Positions 11,290-28,174 of a stretch of 64,000 bases of DNA are shown in pieces. The notes beneath the pieces are model-generated. The model made no database searches. It had not been told where the DNA came from and saw nothing but the letters and a program-made list of their open reading frames with translations. Source of the DNA: Microglena sp. YARC (Eukaryota > Chlorophyta > Chlorophyceae > Chlamydomonadales > Chlamydomonadaceae); assembly GCA_022414725.1 (NCBI GenBank), contig CM039462.1, positions 117,879,966-117,943,965 on the forward strand, given 5' to 3'. The stretch's first letter is position 1. Every line of letters starts with the position of its first letter. The position numbers and the translations under genes were made by a program.

Positions 11290-11334
11290 GAGTCCACCTG
11301 CAAGTTAAAGCATTGACTTAGCAACAACAAAACT

Positions 11335-11470
11335 GTGGGTTAAACATGTTTTATGTTATTTCAAATATAACATATATTAATTATATTTAAAATAACATGT
11401 TTTATGTCATTTTAAATAACATGTTTTATGTTATTTTAAATACAATATATATGAATTATATTTAAAGCTA
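11335..11470. repeat. AT-rich tandem repeat
   Basis: Imperfect repeats of ACATGTTTTATGTTATTT alternating with TATATTAATTATATTTAAA. No coding content. Confidence 0.7.
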
Positions 11471-11544
11471 TAAGGCCACATTAGTAAGGTATGGATATAA
11501 AAGCCCACCAGAGTTGCTTTTAAGGAAAGGAATAAGTGTCTTAA

Positions 11545-11785
11545 CGGAGCACCATGTTGCTCCTAGTGGCCTAGGGAGCAGACCTTGTTTTCTGCTACCA
11601 GTAGCGATCGCAACCTGGGACCCCGTTTTAGTCAAACCTTTCGCTGCCCTAAGACTCCCCTGCCCCGCCATGTCCCCCGACCCCCCGGGCAGGGCGTCCC
11701 TTCAGGCCACCTACCCAAGTTGCAACCAGGAGCCCAACCTTGAAACACCAAATCCCTGATCGCTACCAGAAGACCCCCTTTTTGA
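11545..11785 (+). repeat. Dispersed repeat ending CTACCAGAAGACCCC
   Basis: Shares GGGACCCCGTTTTAGTC, CACCTACCCAAGTTGC and ATCCCTGATCGCTACCAGAA with copies at 37800-37985 and 62420-62610, all in the same orientation. A partial block (GACCCCGTTTTGGCC) recurs at 40525. Confidence 0.65.
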
Positions 11786-11879
11786 GACAAACAAAAAACC
11801 TATGCTTGGGGCTGCTCCTAGCAGCTTTTTAGGCCCAAAAGAGCGATCCCCAAAGACTCTACCGTAGCACCCCGTGAAT

Positions 11880-12210
11880 TGGCTGACAGTGAGCAGCCTA
11901 GAGTTAGCTGAAACAAGTCCTATGCAGCATTGCAAGCGACGCGGAAAATTGGCGGAGTGTCTTGGCAACAGAAAGAAAGGTGGCAACGATGGAGCTGACC
12001 GAAGCCAGTTAGTTATGACAGTTGGCTGACGTGTCAGGCTTCAATTTTTTGGTTGGTTGGTTGGACGGACAATGGGGTAACCCTGGGGGCTCCCGCCCCC
12101 CAGAAGGAGGGGCTCCGCCAAAAAATACAACAATCCAATCCAATCCTTGGAATTGGAGGACAGTAAGTAGCCCAGAGTTTGCTGAAAATCGTATAACAAT
12201 CTAATCCGAT
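11880..12210. repeat. Nested dispersed repeats including a GC hairpin element (minus)
   Basis: 12045-12130 is the reverse complement of the GGGGGCGGGAGCCCCC hairpin family (plus copies at 21312, 26345, 49975, 50335). It is flanked by pieces of the GTGAGCAGCC family at 11885-11930 and 12145-12205. Confidence 0.55.
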
Positions 12211-13640
12211 AGATAAAGGACGTCTATCGAGTCGTGGTACCAAGATCTTTTCTCAGGAAATGAACCAGCGTCTTAACATTGCACCATGGGCCTGCCCCAA
12301 GCTATCTGAACCACCAAGTGACCATAATTATTGTTTGGAGGGCCGCTAATATTTTGCCAGCGATTCCCAGCCACTTTTTTTCGTTTTTTTTTTTAAGGAA
12401 AAGGAGAAGGATTATGCCGGTGGGGTCCTCATCCAAGTTGTGCCTTAAAAGTTATTTTCTGGTGAAATGAGGATTTTTTGGGGTTTAACGACCTCTCTAC
12501 AGGTCCCAGGACCAAAAGAAAAAAACAAGTTGGATGAAAAGTTCAGTTGATCCATCAAGATGAATGTATGACCAATGGCGACCTCGATTTTCAGGCAAGC
12601 AGCGAGATTTGACTTTTTGCGTCAAAAGGGCCAAATTGGTTCAGATAGCTTGGGCGAGGCCCATGCTGCTCCTAGCAGCCTTTGGGGCACTCCTAGCAGT
12701 TTTTTGCACACACACCCGTAAAGCAGCCCAACAGGCCCTATAATGTAGCATCCCCAATATACAGAGGTAAATAATTTATAACTTTCTTAATTATGTACTT
12801 CACGTGAATCTGACTGCTACAAATAAGTCTTATATGTCTTATACGTAGGGTTGGGAAGCAAACATATATTTTTGTTTTTATAAGCCGTATAAACGTATAA
12901 ACGTTTACATATAAACGTACATAAAAATTAGGCACTTCTTGACAAAACACTTTAAAATGGGTTTAAAGGTATTGCCGCGTAGCTAATTTCATTGGCATCA
13001 CATATCAACTCTCAGAAAAATAATCTGGCAAGTTTAGGTTGTCCAAATCTCAGAAAAGAAATCACGACCAGAAAGCGCGTTGACCGAGAAGCGTGGTGCC
13101 AATTTAAGGGAGCCATTAAATGCCAGTTGGTCTATTATATAACTGTATAAGTGTCTACTAATATAAGTATATAACTGTATTGCAATATTGTCCATGTTCA
13201 CATTTTGCACCTTGCACCATCAATCCTTCAAGCCCACATATGAGCACAGCTTGTGGAATGGAAGGCTAGGTGGCGCTCTGATATGTGTGCCATCCTGGCT
13301 ATCTAGATCAACCTTTAGGCCATATAAAATGGTGCATGTGAGTGGTGAATTGTTTTGCATATTGTGATAGAGGAGGTCAACAGCTTTCCAATGAGCTATC
13401 TAAATCAAAAATATAATGAAAACCAAGAAAGTTAAGTGCTGGGACGTGTGCTGTACTTCTCGAAGTACAGACTATGCGTTTTTATACGACGTATATAAGG
13501 TCGATTTGAGAAAAACTATATGGCGTATTTATACGTTTATATGTCGGCCCAACCCTACTTATACGTCTTGTTAGGTACATGATGTGCCGTCTTATGTGGG
13601 TTGGCTTGAAACCTGAAAATGTGATTTGTGACCCACACAC
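12211..13640. other. AT-rich intergenic stretch without a supportable gene
   Basis: Contains poly-T at about 12375, TATAAACGTATAAACG-type simple sequence at 12885-12930, related TATACGT motifs near 13480-13565, and short repeat fragments. No frame has coding character, and no splice-bounded exon was convincing. Confidence 0.5.
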
Positions 13641-13649
13641 CCATGAATA

Positions 13650-14600
13650 TTTTTGATAGGCTAATCTGAGGGGGGGGCAGGAATAAAGTTTGCAGACCGC
13701 ATGTTCGGAAATTGTTTTTTTTTCACCCCTGACCACCCACCTACCCCCCCCCCCCCCCCCCCCCCCCGAGGCTTCATATCTGGACACCCAGACAGTATAA
13801 CATAGTGAAGTCCATGAGCATCCTCTCGTCAAGGCCTTTCCAACCATACAACCAAAAATAAAAAAATCAAGTTTTGACAAAGTTATTCAGTTTTGAGTAT
13901 TTGTACAATTTTCTTGGGTAGCTCAGTAGTCAGCCCCCTTGGAGGAGATCACCCAGGTATGACAAGGACTGAAGGCGTTATTTATCTGTCTATCTATCAT
14001 TATCATCATCATTACCATGGTTTGATTGACTCAAATTGTATTCTGAAGCCTGAGGGTCTGCTCGGGTGTGGTGGGTGAGGGTGATGGTGTTTGGGGAGGA
14101 GGGTTGTGTGTGGTGGTGGTGGTGGTGGTGGGGGGGGCTAGACCTCAGGCTTGACTGCTTTAGGAACCTTGCCAGGGACCAGAATTCAGAACGCGCATAC
14201 GAACGTGCATTTTTCAGCCTAACTGCCGCTCGTGCGACGCTGGGCGCTAAGCTGTAGGTGATGTCCAGCCTGGCGTTCAGCCTGGATGTGCCTTCCAGGG
14301 CACCCACCAATTACACACTGGGTATAACAGACTAAAGTTTGCAGATTTGTACTCGCATTGTTGATCCCTTCTCGATGGTGCACTTAACGCTCAAAAATTC
14401 GCTCTGGCAAGAAAGTTACGCAAAGTACAAATAAAGTTGGGAAAAATGGTCGGACCCCTCCCCCCCCCCCCCCCCCCTCCCCCTCTATCTCGGCCGCCCG
14501 TGGGTGTATCGACGTGATTTTTTTGTATCCACTTTTGCTTGCGGTTCTCTATCCATATCGAACACGAGGTACGGAATATTTTTTCTTGCCCCCCCTCGGG
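13650..14600. repeat. Poly-C/G-bearing repeat fragments
   Basis: C tracts at about 13743-13767 and 14458-14477, and a GGT run at 14110-14138, lie in sequence related to the poly-G element at 4400-5110. 13985-14020 is an ATC-rich simple repeat. Confidence 0.45.
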
Positions 14601-14756
14601 CTACTCCCTCTTCAAAATCTGGAGATTTTTCATTCAGGATCTTCTACAAGCAGCAACTTGAAGAAGACCCTGCCTGCTAGTACTTCATCTGTTGGATGAC
14701 CTGTGCACTCAAAACTGTGCATGATAATGGATTGCGTATATATGACTCAGATGCAG

Positions 14757-15030
14757 GGACCTGCATATCATGTGATCTTGACCAAAGGCGAGTATGATAT
14801 CATACAAATTGCATCATATGATATTGACCAAAGGCGAGTATGATATCATACAAATTGCATCATATGATATTGACCAAAGGCGAGTATGATAGCATACAAA
14901 TTGCATCATATGATCTTGACCAAAGGCGAGTATGATATCATACAAATTGCATCATATGATATTGTATATAAATGTCCTAGTCAGACTGCCGGCATCATAT
15001 GACATCATATAATATTATATTGCAGTTCCC
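14757..15030. repeat. 50-bp AT-rich palindromic array
   Basis: Five units with TTGACCAAAGGCGAGTATGA followed by ATCATACAAATTGCATCAT. It belongs to the same family as 2130-2300 and ends with CTGCCGGCATCATATG. Confidence 0.8.
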
Positions 15031-15225
15031 CACTCGTATGAATATTTTTACAATCTGTTGATTATGTGAGGATGGTTGGAAGATCCCCCCGGAAATTGTG
15101 GAGTGCGCATGTATTTGCTCTACACTGGCCTGCCTATGACAATGTAATGTAATGAATACACGCGTGTGATTATATTCTTTACTCAGGAATTTGGTGCAGT
15201 AGTGTTCATACTGCACATGTTTACT

Positions 15226-15690
15226 CTGCCTGCAGACGGTGAGCAGCCTTAAGGCTTATGGAAGGCCATATGATCAATCCAATCCTGATGGGTTATGATG
15301 AGGTATTATTTGATGTGCTAATAAATAAGAGAATCATGCAAAGGTACCTATGTTGATCCATGACTAAGGATAGATAATATGATATCATGTCCTCATACAT
15401 CCATCCACCCATTCATATGATATCATGTCATCATACGATATCATATGATATCATATGATGCCGGCAGTCTGACAAGGCTAAAGTTACCATTTATATGCGA
15501 TATCATATGATGCAATTTGTATGATATCATATGATATCATTCTCCCTTTTGGTCAACATCATATGATATGCCGGTCCCTATCCATGACTATACAATGAAG
15601 AGATTGGACAAAGTATAGTTTGATAAGAATGCTCTGATCTTAATCGTTTCAGTTGCTGCCAATATTGCTGGTTGGAGCCATGTTATTAAA
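15226..15690. repeat. Dispersed repeats, including an inverted CATATGATATCAT element
   Basis: 15226-15290 and 15640-15690 are GGCGAGCAGC family pieces. 15375-15580 is the AT-rich palindromic family in the opposite orientation to 14757-15030, with GATGCCGGCAGTCTGAC and a terminal ATGCCGGTCCCT. The two together form a long imperfect inverted repeat. Confidence 0.6.
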
Positions 15691-16388
15691 GTTCAAGGTG
15701 GTGCAGTTCGGAATGCATCAATTTATGTTCAGGTAGTGCTGTGAGTAGTGCTGTACATAGCTTGCTTGTTTCAGATAGTGCTGTACATGCACACGAGTCA
15801 CCTTAGATGGAGAGCTCCGTACACAGCCCATGCGACGCAAAGCGTTCGTAGTTTTAAGTTCAGCTGCACGATGCACGGTGGTGTCGAAAAGCAGACTCAG
15901 TATGACGGATTGTGAGTGCACGAGTACAAGGCCGTGTCAGCCAGTATCGTTTTAATCCAAGAGGCCCTTGTGCGGTTGTATGGTTGGATGGGGTGGGTAC
16001 ATGGACCGGGCCAGAAGTAGTGGTGGCTGCGTGAAGAGCTCCGGGTGTAGCTTCAAATATGAACTAGGATGGGGGACGCGGGGTCGTACTGCTATTCAGT
16101 TTTTTCGTCCAGTAATGTGAGCATTATCGGCAAATAAGTATCTTCAATTCAGAACACGAGTCACTGTCACGTAGGGGACGTGTTGGCGACTTGGCGAGTA
16201 CCGGTAGGCGGTGTTATACAGAGGCTATGGTGCAGAGCCCTCTAGGTATCATAGGTCGCTGATCAGCTGATCGCTGAGTACCTTTTTTCGGCAGTACCAG
16301 CACTGTACCGGACCGGTTTTTGACTTCACTTGTCGCTGAAAACTGGCGCGGAACTCCTGTCTATGGGTCGATTAAAGCTTATGCAGCC

Positions 16389-16395
16389 ATATAAG
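16389..16395 (+). promoter_or_regulatory. TATA-like ATATAAG upstream of PP2A gene
   Basis: The only TATA-like string close upstream of the PP2A start codon (ATG at 16515). The assignment is positional only. The remainder of 15700-16514 has no other element I can support. Confidence 0.25.
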
Positions 16396-16514
16396 ATCCA
16401 GGGAACCTCTTTCTGATTCGAGGACATCTGTGATTTGCTCCTTCGTCGCTGATTTTCGGCGGCCCCTGTAACCTCCGCTGGCCTTAGTTTTTGCCTTCGT
16501 GCAGTCTTGTCACC

Positions 16515-22479
<5,965 letters not shown>

Positions 22480-22639
22480 ACATGCCGTTAGTGGCGGTTT
22501 CAGAGCAGGTGAAGGAGCTACCGGCAACACCCCTGGCCCAGCATACCTGGCAATGCCAGCACAGCTATTGCCAACATCTAGCTGGCCATTGGTCTCGGGT
22601 GGTTTCGATATCCCTGGGTCCTGAATGCTCTGCAGCATT

Positions 22640-22985
22640 CTGAGAATCTTGGGTGTACTGCGTGTCTAAATCTTGGATTTAGTACATTCCTTTGACTGAG
22701 AGTGTGCTGCGTTCCTAGAACTTGGATGTACTACATGGTATATCTTAACAGTACTACGAGGCTAGATCCTGGATGTACTCCATGATATATCTTGACAGTA
22801 CTACAAGACTAGATCTTGGATGCACTACATGGTAGATCTTGGCAGTACTGCAACGCTAGATTTTGGATGTACTACATGGTAGATCTTGGTTGCTTCTCAG
22901 CATTCTGGGGATCTACAAACTGCATGGCTAGATCTTGGATGTACTACATGGTAGATCTTGAACGTCGCTAGAATCTTTTATGGAT
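22640..22985. repeat. 60-bp minisatellite downstream of PP2A
   Basis: Five imperfect copies of CTTGGATGTACTACATGG followed by TAGATCTTG and CAGTACTAC blocks, starting about 160 bp after the PP2A stop codon. Confidence 0.75.
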
Positions 22986-22989
22986 GGGC

Positions 22990-24640
22990 ATCAGGCATCA
23001 GCCTTGTGAGACAGCGTTGGTATGCTCACTCCAGCACTCCAGGGTTGCTTCCCATGGGGCTATGAGCTGCTGCTGAATTATAATTTTGCCTCCAAATTGA
23101 AATCCGAATCCAACTGAGCATTCCCACATCAGCCTGGAAATGACTGCCTCTGCAGCTGAGTATTCCCTCATCAGTCCTCAATGCAACTCGCCTTGTTGGT
23201 AGCCAAGTGGCTGGCCACACCTGCTGGCATAGAACATGGAGAGGGTTGTACACCTGTAGGGTCCTACACAAGCCCCTACCCGCAGTCAAGGCTGCGTGCA
23301 CCATGAATGCACAGCCTTTGGACTGCGTGACATGCAAAATATATGAAGCCTAAATAGGACGAGTTCAAAAGAGCTTGGAACCTGCGGTATCGTTTATGTG
23401 GAGGAGCTGGGAAGGGAGGTGTGCAGTCTTTAGTTTGATAGCGGGCTTTCTCGAGTTTTGATCTGGAGAAGGGTAAATTTCTGACTCAATCTGTTTAGGG
23501 GTGTGACCATTGGCTCTCAGTTCAGTGTCCAGATTGTTCGAGGTTGGTCATGTCCCTGTAGCCTCTTTAATGGCCCCCGATGAAGGCTCGCCCTTGGTAC
23601 AACACCCGCACAGCTGGGGGCGCCGATTATTACCTAAGGGTTTGGCGTCGACCGATGCAATTGATCTAGGCCTTAGTCCCACGCCACCTGCGCATGAAAC
23701 CACCTTCCTGCAACCCCGAGCCCCAGAACCCGCAACTCAGGCGTGCCCCCCCCCCAAAGAGGGTTAGTTCGAGGTTGGGGAAATCCTTGTAGCCTATTTA
23801 GCTACCCATGAACTGTAGCCTCCATACAGCGGGCAGGAAGCCTTGGCGTAGGGTATGACCACATGGTCCACCAGCCTCCAAGCTGATCGCTCCCTAATGG
23901 TGGATTAGGGATGAGATGAGTGGGATGGGTGGCATGAGATATATCGAATCCCATCCCTTGGTGGGATGAGTTTTATCTTCTCCCATCCCACTCCTGGTTG
24001 AGAGGGGGATGTCATCCCATCTCTTTGTGGGATGAGTTGTATCATCTCATATCTCCCAGAGATGGGACATACACCATCACAAACAAGCTTGCTGGATGGT
24101 GTAAGGTCTGGTTTGATTACGAAGTCTATCAAACTTCAGGCTGCTCGCCATCTACCTGGGAAACCGGGAAGTATCAACACAACTACAACACCACGAAACA
24201 AATAAAAAAGCTCCCGAGCACAGAAAGCAATCACGTAGGTGTAGACAGATTAAATATATGTGAAGGTCTGAAGGTCTTGCTTGAAAGGTTATATATGTCT
24301 GAAGACCTGTATGACTAAATCGGTGTGGGTTTATTTACTTAGGTTCCTACTGCTTGCCTGTCAAGTAGACGTATTACGTTCAAGTATGCGTAGATGGATG
24401 TTGTCCACAGATCAAGTGGCGGAAGGGTCCGAGGGAGATTTTTGTTAAGTGATAAGAAGCGTGTAAATAGACAAAAATGTGTTTGATTGATTACATGGTC
24501 ATCTGGCTTGAGGCTGCTCACCTACTGCAGGCGGAGTAAACATGGGAAGTTAGACGCTTTCACTCCGCACCTGTGAGTGCAGAATGGAATCACACGGGTC
24601 AAACAAACTTCGGGGTGCGGATACCGGTGTTCTGGATCCT
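22990..24640. other. Intergenic repeats without a supportable gene
   Basis: 23440-23540 resembles 43440-43550 (GATAGCGGGCTTTCT). 23590-23710 is the element also found in PP2A intron 4. 23895-24065 contains direct and inverted GGGATGAG/CTCATCCC repeats. 24495-24540 is a piece of the GAGCAGCC family. Open frames here are short and unconvincing. Confidence 0.45.
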
Positions 24641-24644
24641 CTGA

Positions 24645-24815
24645 TTCTTGAACTTGGTGACGGTATATGGCTCCAGTCAGCAATCTGGCTTCCCACCGTC
24701 TTAGGCAAAAGCATTACAAATTGCAATCAATCAATCAAAGCATTCATATCAAAATATACTTGAACTTGTGTACATAGCTTCAGCCAGCAATTTGGCCGAT
24801 CTCAATATGGCTAGA
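24645..24815 (-). repeat. Two GGCGAGCAGC family copies, minus
   Basis: CTTGAACTTGGTGACG at 24650 and CTTGAACTTGTGTACATAGC at 24763, each followed by a CCAGCAATCTGGC-type core, are reverse complements of the family. Confidence 0.6.
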
Positions 24816-25506
24816 GAACGCCATGACTGTTGGAGTAAGGATGTGGCTGATGCACTAGCGACGTTGTACTCCTTGGAAGATTCCCAGGTTAAATCTTTGG
24901 CCACCAACTTACATTGAGGTGAGGGACATTTGGAATTTAAACCAGTTAACAAAGTGGAAAAAGTTTAAAAGTCCCATTCTCCAATCATCTTTTATTTTAT
25001 TTCTTTTACTATACGGTAGTACCAAGACATCAGATACACGCCCTGGATATGAAAGCTCAGGATCACAAGGAAGGAAGAATGCTGTGTACCAGACTTGGAT
25101 GTCCTCTTCGTCGGATGAGAGTGGGAAACCTGAGATGTCGAATTATCTCATTCGAGACATACCTCACAAGGCGGTGCGTAATATGTATAGATTTAGGACT
25201 TTCTCCCACTACCTAAAAGTGGAAAGTGATAGATGGAAACATCCAATTGTTCCTTGGAAGGATCGAGTGTGTCACCTTAGTAATTATGGAACAGTTCAAG
25301 ATGAACACCATGTGGCCTTCGAATGTGCTGACGAAGCCTTGCAGAATTCAAGAATAAGGAACCTGATTTACCATTCGGAGAGCAAAATGATTCCTCTACA
25401 TTACCTGATGTGTAATCCAAAAGTTGAATGTCGAGAGAAGCTAGCTTCATTCATCCATGAATGTATGAAGAGACTGGATCAAGTCTTTTTTGGTAGGTAT
25501 AAATAG
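24798..25506 (+). pseudogene. LINE (non-LTR retrotransposon) reverse transcriptase C-terminal fragment
   Basis: Two adjacent frames belong together. 24808-24915 reads MARERHDCWSKDVADAL and on to TGA. 24919-25506 then reads on to TAG. The second contains NMYRFRTFSHYLKVESDRW, DRVCHLSNYG and QDEHHVAFEC, the pattern of the zinc-knuckle tail after the RT domain in many LINE ORF2 proteins (R-F-R, DRxC, DExHxxFxC). The second Cys of the usual CxxC is Ser. The catalytic RT core is absent and the ends are ragged, so it is a 5'-truncated dead copy. A repeat-family tail follows at 25580. A homologous fragment lies at 63595-63960. Identification is by motif recall. Confidence 0.7.
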
Positions 25507-25579
25507 TTTTTTGTACTGTTTTTATCATTCAGAAGAACAGGAGAAAATAACTGAAAAAATGAAGGGAGAAAAAGTGTTT

Positions 25580-25935
25580 TGTTCGCGTTTACATTTTCCT
25601 GGCAGTTTGTTTTTTTACTGCCGAAGACGGCGAGCAGTCAAATTGCTGGCTGAAGCTCTGCACTGGTAACCCAGTTCAAGTTCATGCATGCACCAGGTTC
25701 GTCCAGGATGCTGCGTCCTCCGTCTCAGACGCAACATCGAAGGGCATGTTGCGTCGCAGGACGTGGGGAGTGTCCGTTTGCCAGAGGGAAGGGTCCGTTG
25801 CGTCGCAGGACGCAGGCTATACGATTGGTTGCATCTCAGACAGCTGAGCTGGGGGTCTTCCTGAAGTACCCTGGGATGTACCTTAAAGCCCAGGGGTAGC
25901 CTACTAGGCTAAAAGGACTTGTCCAGCCTCGAAAA
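25580..25935 (+). repeat. Dispersed repeats after the LINE fragment
   Basis: 25580-25690 is the GGCGAGCAG family with its T-rich lead. 25710-25840 has repeated TTGCGTCGCAGGACG and ATGTTGCGTC blocks. 25880-25935 is the end of the GTAGCC..GGACTTG SINE-like family. Confidence 0.5.
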
Positions 25936-26016
25936 TCAAAAACGCGTACAGATTAACTAGTGGGGCTAATTGAAACTACAATTGATGATGCACTATTGTC
26001 AGCGTATACTATACGC

Positions 26017-26085
26017 TATGGTGTCCTTAACTTCACGTCCTGTGAGTAACGTTTCTACACGGATGTAACAATTTCAATTTCAATT
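26017..26085 (-). repeat. TTACATCCGTG family copy (minus)
   Basis: CTTAACTTCACGTCCTGTG through CGGATGTAACAATTTC is the reverse complement of the element at 81-142. It directly abuts the 86-bp palindrome. Confidence 0.65.
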
Positions 26086-26171
26086 TCAGCGTATACTACT
26101 AGGACACGAGTGCCTAATTGGCATCTGATCAGATGCCAATTAGGCACTCGTGTCCTAGTAGTATACGCTGA
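26086..26171. repeat. 86-bp perfect palindrome
   Basis: Arms 26086-26128 and 26129-26171 are exact reverse complements with no spacer, centred on GGCATCTGATCAGATGCC. The outer end TCAGCGTATACTACTAGG is also found, in part, at 25996-26010 (GTCAGCGTATACTATACGC). Such a perfect zero-spacer palindrome could be a young MITE dimer, or an assembly or amplification artefact. Confidence 0.9.
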
Positions 26172-26344
26172 CAATAATGCCTGACCCGGGATTTATTAGA
26201 CCCCAACGAATCGCAAGCCAGAGACATGATACGAAACCTCATTTAACTGGTCCCTGGCCAATTGATTGTTGGAGACATGTTGTTTAGTAGTACTGGCTAA
26301 ACAATTAAACAAACCTCGACAGGTTCGATTTCTAATACAAAATA

Positions 26345-26560
26345 TAGTGTTTTCGGCGGAGCCTCTTGGGGGCGGGAGCCCCCAGTGTTAACCATTTGTC
26401 CGTTCGACCATCCATCCAATCATTTGTCTGACCGTGATGAAGCCTGACACGTCAGCCAACGGTCTCGTAACTAACTCGCTTCCGTTGCCACCTGTCGCCC
26501 CGTCGCGATCACTCTCCGCCATTTTTTAGCGACGCAGGCGACGCTGCATATAACTTGTTA
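26345..26560 (+). repeat. GC-hairpin dispersed element
   Basis: GGGGGCGGGAGCCCCCAG, CCGTGATGAAGCCTGACACG and TCACTCTCCGCCATTTTT match the copies at 21312 and 50335. Confidence 0.7.
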
Positions 26561-26619
26561 AACTCAACCTTCCTGTCGCTTAGATTTTTAAAACATGATT
26601 TTAGTTGTGATGGTGAATG

Positions 26620-27000
26620 TGTGGTTGGCCCCAGTGCAAGCAAACTTAGAAGCTTAAAATTAAGTTAAAACCAAATTGCTGGCTTAAGATCTGTAACCAA
26701 GTTCAACTTGAAGTGCAAGCAAACGGGCTGGCCGCCCCAACCTCACGCCTCTTAATAAGGCGTACTATTTATTGATTGATTGTAATTTCGTGGTGAAGAA
26801 GGGTTCTTGCCCCCCTGAGCGCTGGCAGTGGGGAGCCGCGGGGATGACAGACCATATACAATCATCAATCAAATTGGTGACTACTGCTAGCTCCGGCTTA
26901 CGCAGTGGTGTCCTTAACTTCACGTCCTGAGACTCGGATGTGGTGTCCTTAACTTCACGTCCTGAGACTCGGATGTAACAATTTCAATTTCAATTTCATC
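26620..27000. repeat. AAGCAAACGGGCTG family plus two partial TTACATCCGTG copies
   Basis: 26640-26770 holds AAGCAAACGGGCTGGCCGCC, CTCACGCCTC and TAATAAGGCGTAC. The same family occurs at 32330-32450, 32770-32860, 35960-36020, 36432-36510 and, minus, 63225-63310. 26905-27000 repeats GGTGTCCTTAACTTCACGTC twice. Confidence 0.6.
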
Positions 27001-27470
27001 AATCAAATCCAATCAAACCCTTATGTTTCTGCACGAACAGACTCATCAGCATGCGCTCAACACTTATTTAGTCATATGACCACTCCCCCGTCTTCTGAAA
27101 AAAAACAGCTTTGAATAAAACCCAATCCAATCCAATCTTTATATTTCCGCATGGACAGACTCATCAGCACACGCTTCACACTCACATGGCCACTCTCCCG
27201 TCATTTAAAAAAATAGCTTGCATATTTAGGCTATTAAAAACAATCCAATCCAATCCTTTGATTTCTGCATGGGCAGAAACAGAAGCTTGCGCTCCACGCT
27301 CATCCGGTGACTCTCCTGTCTTGAGAGTACCGGTATACAGCTTGCACATTTAGGCCGTAAATTCCAATCCGATCCAATCCTTATATTTCTGCATGGACAG
27401 AATCAGCAGCATGTGCTTTACATTCGTCTGGAGACTCTCCAGACTTGAGAGTATACAGCTTGCATATAGA
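27000..27470 (+). repeat. About 120-bp tandem repeat (CCAATCCAATCCTTATATTT)
   Basis: Four diverged units each contain an AATCC run, a TTTCTGCATGGACAGA block, CAGCA..GCGCT and CTCTCC.GTC.TGA blocks. Confidence 0.65.
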
Positions 27471-27529
27471 GGCCACCAAGTCTGCCGGCTCAGCCCCATC
27501 CGGGCAGTCTGACCTGTCAAATGGAAGCA

Positions 27530-27680
27530 TGTATGTATGTTACAGTCCAGGGGTAGGCCAAATAAGGGACTTGCCCAACCGTGATAGGAAGGGCTTAAAA
27601 AGAAAAAGCATTGATGAACTAAACCCCAAACAATCGTTTTACAGACAGGGCCCCTGAGTGCGTGCTACAGTGATCATTGT
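27530..27680 (+). repeat. SINE-like family (TACAGTCCAGGGGTAGGCC)
   Basis: The body reads through GGGACTTGCCCAACC, AGGAAGGGCTTAAAAAG and GAACTAAACCCCAAACAATC to CCCCTGAGTGCGTGCTACAG. Copies: 30565-30690 (minus), 33085-33215 (minus), 35045-35155, 37360-37500 and 47600-47755. It is about 130 bp long, has no ORF and is present in both orientations. It is called SINE-like from size and copy pattern. Confidence 0.65.
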
Positions 27681-27699
27681 GCAGCATGCACCAGTGTTT

Positions 27700-27900
27700 T
27701 TAATTTCAGATTTACATAGGCCAAGTTGAGTAGCTACTTGGGCTAGTCAAGCCTGATTTCAAGATTGTTGCGTAGCCATGCAAAGCGCGGAGCCCAGGTG
27801 GGTGTTGGGGGGTTATGCGTTGCCATGCAAAGCGCGGAGCCCAGGTGGGTGTTGGGGGGTTATGCGTTGCCATGCAAAGACGGTATGGCGAAGGTGTCGT
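27700..27900 (+). repeat. TGATTTCAAGATTGTTGCGT family with 53-bp duplication
   Basis: AGTTGAGTAGCTACTTGGGC leads into two exact copies of a segment starting CATGCAAAGCGCGGAGCCC. Related to 32050-32270 and 37580-37690. Confidence 0.65.
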
Positions 27901-27964
27901 CGGATAAAAACTGGTCATAGAAGCATGCACGTCTTATAGTTCTAAACTGTTGCTGTTTGGAGGC

Positions 27965-28145
27965 CAGGTCATCGAGTGCTTCGCATTGAAATGATGATGG
28001 TGCAGGGTTCGAATCCCTAAGGGTGCGCTTTAGTGTTCGCTGTCGACTGTTTTGGTAGTTCTGTCCAGGTAAAGCAGCAGCCCGTTCTCTAACGCCGTAA
28101 GACAGGGCTCCCTTACTACCACGCCCAACCAGGCGTTATCATTAC
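27965..28145 (+). repeat. tRNA-derived SINE
   Basis: The best-preserved tRNA-like head in the family: GGTCATCGAGTGCTTCGC, then B box GGGTTCGAATCCC at about 28008-28020, then GTGCGCTTTAGTGTTCGC, GTCCAGGTAAAGCAGCAG and CAGGCGTTATCATTA. tRNA-like structure beyond the boxes is weak, so it is not a functional tRNA gene. Confidence 0.7.
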
Positions 28146-28174
28146 TTGTTTATAGCCCCTCCTACCCTACGGCA

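Noticed and set aside
16491..16514. Upstream TTG start for the PP2A frame
   Set aside because: The ATG at 16515 has a strong start context and gives the expected family length; the upstream eight codons are not conserved-looking.
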